Of a DNA stretch of 64,000 bases, positions 24,150 to 34,755 are shown piece by piece. The stretch comes from Sclerodactyla briareus (Eukaryota; Echinodermata; Holothuroidea; Dendrochirotida; Sclerodactylidae): positions 1 through 64,000 of the forward strand of contig JAODTK010001821.1 of the NCBI GenBank assembly GCA_026419785.1. The letters are read 5' to 3'. Every line of letters begins with the position of its first letter. The first letter of the stretch is position 1. Below the pieces are notes generated by a model. It made no database searches, was not told the origin of the DNA, and worked only from the letters and a program-made list of their open reading frames with translations. The position numbers and the translations under genes were made by a program.

Positions 24150-24245
24150 TGACGCTCCGCGACAACCGATGGTGGCGCTCCGCTTGGATAGTGACCCGCG
24201 CCCCCCCCCCACCCCCCAGGGTGACAAATCCTGCATACGCGCCTG
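24150..24245 (+). repeat. GCGC-palindrome repeat with C run, copy 4
   Basis: ttgacgctccgcgacaaccg, atggtggcgctccgcttgga, a short spacer, then two C runs and gggtgacaaatcctgcatac. This is the most complete copy and shows likely sequence beyond the C run. Confidence 0.7.
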
Positions 24246-24539
24246 TTTACCGTAGTAGTGATATTCCCAAAAATGACTTGAGCTCAGACATATTACTTGG
24301 TCTGGGCGCGCGCATGAAAGGTTCACACTCACCATGGGTGCTGTCAAAACTTGATCCGTCCGCTATCACAATGTGCGGTGAATAGTGCTCGCGGAAGAAG
24401 CTTCTTCAAGTCGATGTAAGATTTACTACTTGGGAGGCTGGGGTGCACAAGTCCTTCAGGAGTCGGTACGCCGATAGTCCAACGACCGGCGAGAAAAAAA
24501 AAAGCTGCTCTGTTTATCGTCAGAATCCCACCTCGTTGC

Positions 24540-24808
24540 CATTTTCTAGCTTGTTGAGAGGTGGACAATACCCCGAGACGTTTATCAAGAGAGCACACGT
24601 GAGACGGTCTGTTAGGTCCCCCCCCGGCCAGAGGTAACTAGCTGGTCGCGTGAATTAAAAAGGGCAGGAGGGCATACAACAAAGGCGCGGATATAAAATA
24701 GGTGCAGGTATGCTGCTGGATTAATTTGGGTTAACTAAGGGCAAGCTAGAGTAATGATCATGCGTATTGCACTGAAGGGTTGCAAGTAACTTCGAGGTAT
24801 AACAAATA
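24540..24808 (+). repeat. Dispersed repeat R1, copy 2
   Basis: Direct-orientation homologue of 15,630-15,893, with many substitutions and small indels, so the two are not a recent duplication. It ends about 25 bp before R2 copy 1 begins. Confidence 0.85.
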
Positions 24809-24834
24809 TTACCAACATTGTTTAGGTAAATCAC

Positions 24835-25385
24835 CGATTGGTTAAAAGGACACTGCAGCTTGGACACAACGGAGGTTATATTGTGGCGAATGGAAAACGT
24901 ATTATAGGTCCAAACACCAGTTTACGACGATGTTCCTATGTGGAGGTAGTGCCTCAACGTTTGGGACCTTAAAGAGAGAAAATTTGGCGGAGACACAATT
25001 GCGCAATAACGCAACGTCACACATGAACAACACAGGAAATTATGCTAGTGTATTTGATTGTTCATTTGTTGAATAGCCAAATCAAGTTTAGCAGAAGTTC
25101 TGTTGTCTTTCTGCCACCAAAGTAAACCATAACACCTACAAGCCACGACAGCATCCAGGCTCTCCCTAGAATAAAAGCTTTCGGAGTGAAATGAATGTTT
25201 GAATTTCAAGAGAAAGCATTGAATGTGTGCAGGGTGGTGCAAGTTGCATTCATTTTATTGCATGATGGGATGCATTTCGTTCTTCCGCAAGACACATGCT
25301 CACACAAACTTCAAATGACTATAACTCCGTACGGAAAGTCCTATGAACTCCGGGTTTGGACTATGCATTCGTTATATCCAGATAT
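24835..25385 (-). repeat. Dispersed repeat R2, copy 1
   Basis: The minus strand aligns over about 530 bp with the plus strand at 44,836-45,370. Shared landmarks in order are catttgaagtttgtg, a gcaataataaaatga-like block, a gtgtgacgt..gcgcaatt block, aggaacatcgt followed by gtttggaccta, and a cctc(c/t)gttgt(g/a)tc block near the end. No open frame of note. Its outer end abuts the AT tract at 25,379. Confidence 0.85.
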
Positions 25386-25432
<47 letters not shown>

Positions 25433-25657
25433 TATATAATATATATATATATAGATATATTAATATATGCATCTGCAGTTGCCTTTTATATAATATTATA
25501 TATATATCTATATATATATATATATATCTATATATATATAGTTTATCTATATATAGATATATAATATAGTATATAATAATATATATTAATATATAATATA
25601 TATAGATATTAATATATATATTATATATAAATATATTATATATATATATAATATATC
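25379..25657. repeat. (AT)n tract with TATAGATATA interruptions
   Basis: About 280 bp of alternating A and T with occasional g or c. Nearly every segment is self-complementary, so cruciform structures and assembly slippage are likely. It begins at the outer end of R2 copy 1. Confidence 0.95.
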
Positions 25658-25774
25658 ATCATGCAGTAGCCCTTAAAGGTTCATCCTCTGCCACATATGA
25701 GTGCATGAGGATGATTATGAGGGAAACAAACAAGTCAAACGCCTGCTTAAACAGGCTAGCACCCCTAGACTATG

Positions 25775-26190
25775 GGGCATTCAATCTTATCTGCTCGTGT
25801 TCTCTCCTGGAGGGGGCAGGGGAAAAAATAGTCTTGAGTAAATAAAATCCCCCACAATTTTCACCGAAAATGGATCCCTTCTGCCGGACCGGGCAAGTCA
25901 ATGAAATTGGAGCAAACACAGCCCTTTTGCAAACATACTGACGACGAGGAGTCATGAACAGTAGGACATAGGGCATTCACTCTTATCTTTTTTTACTATG
26001 TAAGCTTGTTCTCTCTGGCGGGGTTGGCAGCAGGAAAAAATGTCTGAGTAAATAAAAAATCACCATTTTCAACGAAAATGGATCCCTTCTGCCCGGGACC
26101 GGGCACAGTTCAATAAAAGTGGAGGCAAAAAGCCCTTTTTGGTTCAAACATTACTACGACCGAGGAGTCAGACAGTTAGGTCATGGGATG
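25775..26190 (+). repeat. Two-copy tandem duplication (~200 bp units)
   Basis: Unit 1 (25,775-25,970) and unit 2 (25,971-26,190) share gggcattca, tcttatct, gttctctc, gagtaaataaaa, cgaaaatggatcccttctgc, gaccgggca and cgaggagtca in the same order. They differ by many small indels. Confidence 0.88.
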
Positions 26191-29100
26191 GATTTAAGCC
26201 AATCACGAGGCGCCCACATTAGCTGTCTGATTCACAGACAGTTGCGTATTTTTATGCGAGGTATAGGCAATAGGCATTAAATATTGACCTCCCATTTCGG
26301 CATTTTCAAGCATTTTTGATGAATTACACTGAAGGACTGTGGAATCCGACCCTGACTTACAGGCGGAAGCCGACCACGATCATGACTTGGAGAAATATAC
26401 ATTGAATGGAAGCTTCATGTCCCACAGGTTTTCATTTCGCTTATACTAAGCACAACACAAACTGAGACACCCTCCGCTGCAGTGAAAGTGTGAGAAAACG
26501 TCACGTTTCAATATCCAGGTCTATTAAACCGTCATACACGGCGGGTGGGACCTGATCGCGTCACATACTCGTTTCCAGAAAGACTTGATGTCTACTGCAC
26601 TAGCCATAACCAGAATTGCCATGCGAATACTTATCTACGAAAATCTAACGAATTCTTGATGCGCAAGGGTCTTATATTGATTTGACTAGAAAAGTTCAGG
26701 ACTCGCAATAGGCCTAGTGTCTAAGCGTTTGTTCTTTATCCAGTGATTCGGCTATAGTTACAAAAACTTTTCTAGTTTGCCAGATTTCCCAATCTTTTTT
26801 CTCGTTGTCGGCTCCCTTCGCCCCCCAGCTCCGATCATGGACTTTTGCGAAATATTATAGAGTTCATTCAGATACGAGCAATTGAAAGTGACAAATTGAG
26901 AAAAGAGGTTCAGTTCTCATGGCTGTGGTATTCATACATAACCGGGGTTGGCGACAGAGGGCTCCAGCCCCCATCGGGGGGGGGGGATACACTAAAATCA
27001 CCGCCGCCTGGGCGTCAATCCAGGGGGGGGACGGTGGACGCCCCCCCACATTTCGAAGAGGGGGGAAGGTCCCTCTCCACGTTGGCGTCTGAGGTACATG
27101 AGGTCGCATTGCCCTAATTTTTGTGGACATTCCCATTTAGGCATGGAATTGAAACATTTAGGCAGTAGCAAGATGATGGTCTAAGGTCCTAAAACGCCCA
27201 ATTTTAATCGATGACCGAGTTAAGTGCGAAAAATTTTCGTGCGCTTCGGGCGCATTGCTTCGCTGTCTAATTAGTTTTCGACTTTTTACGAAAACTGTTC
27301 TGCCCAAAGGATTCGATGTACGTTGTGAAAACTCCTGAAATAAATTCATAATCTTCGAATTTAGAAATAGGCCTAGGCCATCGCAGATCAACTATTACAA
27401 GGGCCTGGATCACATTCACAACATTCTACAGTGGATGAAATTGCAGGTGAATCCCCAAACTTAGCCGGCCCATTGACTAATACTCACACGCTAAATTGAT
27501 TTCCCTGATGAGATACTAGCCCAGGAGAAGGTTCACTTCCATCACTCACCTAATGACCGCTAGAATTTCGCATGGTCGCCTGTGTTGCAATGAGCAAAAC
27601 ATCTTATGATGAATTTTTGCGCGCTTGTGTTTTTCGGTTATGGTTTTCTACGATTGTTTTTCACCCGTCCATGTAGGAGTATATGTATCTTAAAGATCAA
27701 GAGAACTCAATTCAATAAGTAACTCAGCAAAACAACATATGATTGACGACGCTGGATTAGCGAACCGGATATACGAGACCAGATCACATCTGAGTCTATA
27801 CACTGACTTATCGCAGGCGCGAGGAGGGGGGGGGGGGGTTGACCCCACCCCCCCTCACTGACTGTAGGTAGGCAGTATAGGCTCGAAGTCGAGACCGAGA
27901 CCAGTAATTCGAGAATAATTCGAGACAGGAGACCGGTATCGAATACATCCCTGCCTACTCATCTGAAAAGCTTTTACTCGCATTTCCAAACTTGTTAATC
28001 AACTAATAACATGTCGAATCTTCGAGTCGAAGAAATGGAGTTATACCCAACATAACAATTAGCAATGCAACGAATCGGTGCCGTCCGGGCAATGCAGAGC
28101 ATAAAGATCAAGTGTGCTCCATTCATCGTTTATGTTTTTCTTACTTGACATATGACATTGCATAACACGTTTGCCCCAATCAAGTCAATTCTAAAGAATA
28201 TGGTCCTTTAATTCCACCAAATTACGTAGCGTTCGTGTTCTTTGCCCTCAAACCAACTCATCAGGCGCGGTTCGACCAAGCAAGGGCGTAGAAAACGGGG
28301 TGCTGGGGCGCCATCCCCCTCAGTGAAAAATGTGGGGGAGGAAGTTACCATTCCACCCCCCCCCCCCCCCCCCCCACTCCTCGAGTCTGAAAACCCCGTT
28401 TATTTTAAAACCAGCATTCGTCATTTATGCTATTCCCACCTTCCTCCATTTTGTGTCAGATTGCTTGAATGTCTTTTGTCATATCAATTTTTATATAATA
28501 TCCATAATGTGAAAAAAATTCGCGCGCTTCCCGCAAGGGTGAGACAGCGGGGGGGGGGGAGGGGGACATTACCCCCCCCCCCCGTCGGGAATCGCGGCCC
28601 GTCGGGGCGCACGAGGTGGGTACGAAGCAAATCACACCCCCCACGACGGCTATTGCACAGACAGTCATCAAGTATTTCCACCTCCTTTATAGCGAAAATT
28701 CCTATATTAAAACCTGAATTTTTTCAGATTATAGTTTACGATATTGTCGAGTTCCGGCTTAGTTCCAAAGATCAGCGTCTTCCATATCTGACCCCTGCAG
28801 ACTATACAAGAAGGGTATATATAGATAGGGACATCAAGAATTGGATATCTTCGAAATGTCCCTGAGATTATTGTTACAATTCTGTCGGGGAGGATGATGT
28901 TATGACGCCCACCACTGTTTGATTTGGTTGAGATGTGTGTGCTTCAACGATGGTGTGCAACTCGTCAATATTTTCCTTTCCCTAAAATTGCAAACATTAA
29001 GCATGTTTGCAATCAGGCAGGATATGCTCAGTCTAGCATAGAATGGACTCCATCCGCTGTTGATCAGGGAGGGGGGCCTGTGGATTCTCATCCGAAGAAC

Positions 29101-30114
29101 CCCGGCAGCTGAAACAGCAGTCAATCGGACTGCGGAGAACAACATCATATTCACAATGCCAAGTCGATATGCTCAGTAGTTCCTAGCATGGGCTCCATCA
29201 GCCTACGCCGAGTGATCGGAACGAAGTACTGTGAGATTTGTATAATCCAATACCTGATCGACAAAGATGATGCCCGACATGTGCATTCTTTTCAACCACA
29301 TCCCCGCGGACGAAAATATTCCTGTACGACTACCCCCTACCCACCCGCATTCCAACCGCCTGATACGACTGATTACACCACCTCTCATCCTTTCTTTTCA
29401 TACCACCTTGCCACCCGGTAAACATGCATCACACGATAGAATTATACAGTTGTACAGCCCTCATTATGATTCACAAAGTCGCACGTCCTATACACCTGTA
29501 CACGTCTATCAAAAGAAGGCGCTATTACAGTACCCAGCCCCAACCGGACCAAACATATATGAGGAGGACTCTTTACCCTTCTACAGAAAAAATTTGACTC
29601 GGTGGGCGAACTTTCACACATTGCACCTAAATCAGCCTTCCGCGATGGGTACCACCCTTCAACATACCGCTCATCATTCATAAAATGGCAAAAATTTGTT
29701 GCCATTATTTACTACATTTTTCAATTCCCATTTTCTCTTCACTGTGCTCGGATCTGAAAGCGAAGGGACCGAGGGAATTCTCTGGAGAACCACGCTTTTT
29801 CTATGAGAACAACACCTTTTCCCGTTTGCCCATTCGGAGGTACAAGGTCAATTTTTATCAACAATTCCGCTCTCGGCCCCATAGTCTAAAATTTGGCGGA
29901 CGGCAGCGACCAATAAGCCAGCGACAATAAGCATTTGTAGCGAAACAATAAGGGATCAGCATTTAGCTATCCGGGAGTCGGTAGAATTTGGAATTTGTTC
30001 TACGGTGTAGCGTATGTCCGTTATAAAAACAGATAATGCCGAGGATGTTGGTAAAGTGCTAGCGTGGACGTGAGAAAATAGGTGCACAACCTACTAGTGG
30101 CAGATAGCGTCCTA
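26191..30114. other. Unassigned sequence with GC-run repeats
   Basis: It has G or C runs near 26,978, 27,025, 27,830, 28,356 and 28,545, and cgcgcttc-type palindromes near 27,240 and 28,518. Frames at 28,242-28,865 and 28,456-28,681 cross these runs and are rejected. The stretch 29,188-29,690 has longer frames (up to 138 residues, plus strand) without runs, but I recognise no domain in them. Confidence 0.45.
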
Positions 30115-33100
30115 ATTAGGGGAGGACTCCTTCCAGAACTTCCTTACCCTGGGGCAAAGTGTCACAGGGGCGCCATAGGCCAGGGAAAGTAAGCCCGCGT
30201 GGCGTGAACTTGGTATTATCAGCGATAAAATCGCGATCGTGGAAAAACATGGGTATTTTCGAAGGGCATTATGGTACACAGTTCGAAACTGTGGATCGAC
30301 CATGATGGGGGTGTTTGGGTAGGGAGAGGTCCCATCTACCACCAACTTCCGCTACCCTGCGGGCAAAGTGTCACAGCGAGGAGCATAAGCCCCAGAAGGC
30401 TAATACGGGAAGTGGGACATAGACGCAGTATATTGGCGATAAAATTGCGATCGGTCGAAACCATGGGTATTTTCGAGGGCATTATGGTAAACATCGAAAC
30501 GGTGATTACCATGATGTGGGGTTTCGGGTAGAGGAGAGGTCCCTCTACAACCAACTTCGGCTACCCTGGGGGCAAAGTGTCACAGCGGGCGCCATAGGCC
30601 GGGTAAGTTAGCCCGCGTGACGTTAAGTGGTATTATTATCGCCTAAATAACACGTTCACGTCACTCGGTCCTACTTTCCCGGGCCATGGCGCACCTGTGA
30701 CCTTTGCCCAAAAGTAAGCGGAAGGGTGTGGGTAGAGGGCCCTCTCCCCTACCGAAACACCCCATCATGGTCGATCACAGTTTCGAACATGTTTACCAAA
30801 AAGCCCTCTGAAAATATCCGTTTTTTCGCGACGGATCGCGCTGTTATCGCTATAATACCACAGTTCATATCACGCGGGCCCCAGACTTTCCCGGGCCCAG
30901 TGACGCCCGCGGTGTGTGACGTGCCCCCAGAGAAGCGGACGTGTCAGGTGGGGTTTTAGACGGACCCCTCTCCCTTATCGAAAAACACCCCATCATGGTC
31001 GATCACAGTCTCGAAATGTTTACCCAAACGCCCTCTGAAAATATCCGTTTTCAAGACCCGGAATCGCGATTTACTTAGCTAATACTGCGTCTATGTCCCA
31101 CTCAAGTATCAGCCGTCTGGGGCCTTTATGGGTACTCGCTTGTGACACTTTGCCCCAGGGGTTAGCGGAGGAAGGCTGTGGTGGTAGCGGGACCTCTTCC
31201 CTACCCGAAAAACCCCCATCTATGGTCGATAACAGTTTCGAAATGTTAACATAATGCCCTTTGAAAATACCCAGTTTTCCGACCAGGAACGCGATTTTCT
31301 CGCTGATAATACCACGTTCCACGTCACGCGGGCAACTTTCCCGGGACCATGACGCCCCCGCTGTGATCACTCATGCCCCAAATGAGGAAGCGGAAGGAGT
31401 GTGGTGGTAGACGGACCTCCCCTTACTCGAAACACCCCATCATGGTCGGTCACCGTTTCGAAATGTTTACCAAAATGCCATCTGAAAATATCCGTTTTCA
31501 CGACCGAATCGCGATTTTATCGCCTATATACTGCGTATATGTCACACTTCCCGAATCAGCCTTCTGGGGCTTATGCTCCTCGCTGTGACACTTTGCCCCA
31601 GGGTAGACGGAAGGTTGTGGTAGAGGGACCTCTTCCTACCCGAAACACCCCATCATGGTTCGATCACAGTTAGGAAATGTTGTACCATAATGCCCTTGAA
31701 AATACCATGTTTCCGACCGGGAACGCGAGTTATCGATGATAATAACACGTCAAGGAAAGCGGGCCTACTATCCCGGGCCCATGACGCCGCTGGGACACTC
31801 TGCCCCAAGAGAGCGGAAGTGGTGGTGTAGACGGACATCGCCCTACTCGAACCACCCCCATCATGGTCGATCAACGTTTCGAAATGTTTACCCAAACGCC
31901 CTCTGAAAATACCGTTTTCCGCCCGAATCGCGATTTTATCGCAGATATTACTTGAGTCTATATCACACTTCCCGTATCAGCCTCTGGGGATTATGGACTC
32001 GCTGTTGTGGGACACTTGCCCCTGGGGAGCGGAAGTGTGTGGTGGTAGAGGGACCTCTCTCCTACTCGGAACACCCCCATCATGGGTCATTCACAGTTTC
32101 GAAATGTTTACCATAATGCCCTCTGAAAATACCCATTTTCCGGCCGGAGCGCGTTTTTATCGCTATAATACCACGAGTTCACGTCCACGCGGGCCTACTT
32201 TGCCGAGCTATGGCGCCCCCGCTGGGACACTTGCCCCAAGGAGTAGCAGAAGGGTGGGGGTAGAGGGACGTCTCCCCTACCCGAAACACCCCATTCATGG
32301 TCGTCGTCACAGTTGTTGCGAAAGTTACCTAAGACCTCTGACAAATACCCATCTTCCCGACCGGATCGCGAATCTGATCGCATATGATACCACGTCACGT
32401 CACGCGAGTATAATTTCCCGGCCCCAATGGCGCCCGATGTGACACTTTGCCCCAGGGTAGCGCGAAGTGGTGGCGGAGGGACCTCTCCCCTACCCGAAAC
32501 ACCCCTCATGTTCGTTCACAGTTTCGAAATGTTTACCAAAACGCATTCTGAAAAAATACCGTTTTCGCGACTGGATCGCGATTGTATCGCCTATATGCTG
32601 CGTTATGTCACACTTCCCGTATCAGCCTTCTGGGCGCTTATGGTTTACTCGCGGTGTTGTGGGACACTTTGCCCCCAAAGGGTAGCGGGAGGCAATGTGG
32701 TGGTCGAGGGGACGTCTCCCCTACCCGAAACCCCCCATCATGGTCGATCACAGTTTCGCAAGGTTACCATAAGGCCCTATGAAAATACCATTGTTCCGAC
32801 CGGATCGCGATCGTTCGCATATAATACCATGTTCACGAGCGAGTTCTACTTTCCCGGGCCAATGCGCCCGCTCCTGTTTGTTGACACTTTGACCCCAAGG
32901 TAGCGGAGGTGTGGTGGTAGAGGGACCTCTCTCTACCCGAAAACATCAACCATCATTGTCGTTCACAGTTTCGAAATGTTACCATAATGCCCTTCGAAAA
33001 TACCCAGGTTTTCCGACGGATCGCGAATTTTATCGATGATAAGACCCGTTCACGTCAAGCGGGGCCTACTTTCACGGGCCTCTATGGAGCCGATGTGGAC

Positions 33101-34755
33101 ACTTTGCCGCAGGGTAGCGGAGATTGGGGTGTTAGAGGGACCTCTCCTCTAACCCGAACACCCCCATCATTGGTCGATCACAGTTTTCGACAATGTTGAA
33201 ACATAATGCGATTCTGAAATACCCATGTTTCCGACCGGATCGCGTTTTATCGCCTATATACCACGTTCACGTCACGCGGGCCACTTTCCCGGGCCCATAA
33301 CGCCCGCTGTGACACTTTGCACCCAGGGAAGCGAAAGTGTGGTGGTCGACGGACCTCTTCCCTTACTCGAAACACCCCCATCATGGTTCGATCACCAGTT
33401 TCGAATGTTACCAAAAACGCCCCTCTAAAATATCCGGGTTCACGACCGGCCGAATGGGCGATTTTATCGGCTACATACTGCGTCTATATTACACTTCCCG
33501 AATCAGCCTTCTGGGGCTTCTGGTACTCGATGTGACACTTTGCCCCAAGGAAAAAGCGAAAGGTGGTGGTGAGACGGACTCTCCCCTTATCGAAACACCC
33601 CCATCATTGTCGTTCACAGTTTCGAAATGTTACCAAAACGCCCTCTGAAAATACCATTTTTCCGACCGGGAATCCGTTTTTATCGCTATAATACCACGTT
33701 CACGTCACGCGGGCCCTGTACTTTACCGGGGCCTAGGCGCCCGCTGTGAACTTTGCCCCAAGGGTTAGCGGAAGTGTGGTGGTAGAGGGATATCTCCTCT
33801 ACCCGAAACACCCCATCATGGGCGGTCACAGTTTCGAAATTGGTTACCATATGTTGACCTTTGAAAATACCCATGTTTGCCGACCGGATCGCGATTTTAT
33901 CGCCTATAATACCATGTTCGTTCAGCGGGCCTACTTTCCGCGGCCTATGGCGCCGCTTGTGACACTTGCCCCCAGGGAAGCGAAAGTGTGGTGTGATGAC
34001 GGACCTCTCCCTCACTCGAAACAGACCATCATGTTCGTTCACAGTTTCGAAATGTTTCCCAAACCGCCACTTGAAAATATCCGTTTTTTGCGCGGGATCG
34101 CGATTTGTATCGCCTATATACTGCGTCTATGTCAGACTTCCCGTATTAGCTTTTTGGGTTTTTGGGGCTATGGTACTCGCTGTTGATGTGACACTTGCCC
34201 CCAGGGTAGCGAAAGTGTGGGGTGGTAGAGGGACCTCTCTCCTACCCGAAACACACCCATCATGGTCGATCACAGTTTCGAAATGTTTACCTAAATGCCT
34301 TTGAAAATACCCATGTTTTCCCCCCGGATCGCGATTTTATCGATAATAATTACCCAGTTCACGTCACGCGGGCTTACATTCCCGGGCCTATGTCGCTCGC
34401 TGTGACACTTTGCCCCAGGGTAGCGGAAGTGTGGTGGTTAGAGGGACACTCTCCCCACCCGAAAACACCCCCATCATGGTCGAACAGTTTCGAATGTTTA
34501 CCATAATGCCCTCGAAAAACCCAGTTTCCCGAACCGGATCGCGATCTTATCGCCTAGAATACCACGTTCCACGTCACGCGAGTCTAATTTCCCGGGCACA
34601 TGGCGCCCGCTATGACACAATTTGCCCCCAGGGTGTAGATGGACCTCTCCCCTACCCGAAACACCCCATTCATGGCGATCCACAGTTTCGGAAAATGTTT
34701 ACCAAAATGCCCGTTTAAAAATATCACTCTTTCCGCCACCGGGCGATTAACCAAC
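30115..34755. repeat. Satellite array of ~217-bp monomers with two variants and one inversion
   Basis: Each monomer carries, in plus orientation, gacactttgccccagggtag, then gagggacctctcccctaccc, then a block with catcatggtcgatcacag and tttcgaaatgtttacc, then gaccggatcgcgattttatc. Spacing of the same landmark between copies is 206-231 bp. Two variants differ in the next segment: A has ataccacgttcacgtcacg followed by tttcccgggcc, and B has tactgcgtctatgtcacac followed by tatcagccttctggg. About 2.4 copies (30,115-30,640) lie on the minus strand and about 19 (30,640-34,755) on the plus strand. Order on the plus side is roughly AABABABAABAAABAABAA. No conserved reading frame is seen, and the open frames here are by-products of low stop-codon content. 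Confidence 0.93.

Noticed and set aside
25195-25569. A 124-residue frame ending in repeated isoleucine and tyrosine
   Set aside because: It covers repeat R2 and the AT tract.
28242-28865. A 207-residue open frame on the plus strand
   Set aside because: It runs through a GC repeat and a C run of about 18 encoding polyproline, then a G run. No domain or conserved segment was recognised.
29188-29705. Overlapping frames of 77-138 residues on both strands
   Set aside because: No domain, splice context or homology could be recognised. Kept only as a note in the unassigned stretch.
30271-34718. Many 60-158-residue open frames
   Set aside because: They repeat with the satellite monomer on both strands, shift frame between units and share only the satellite sequence.
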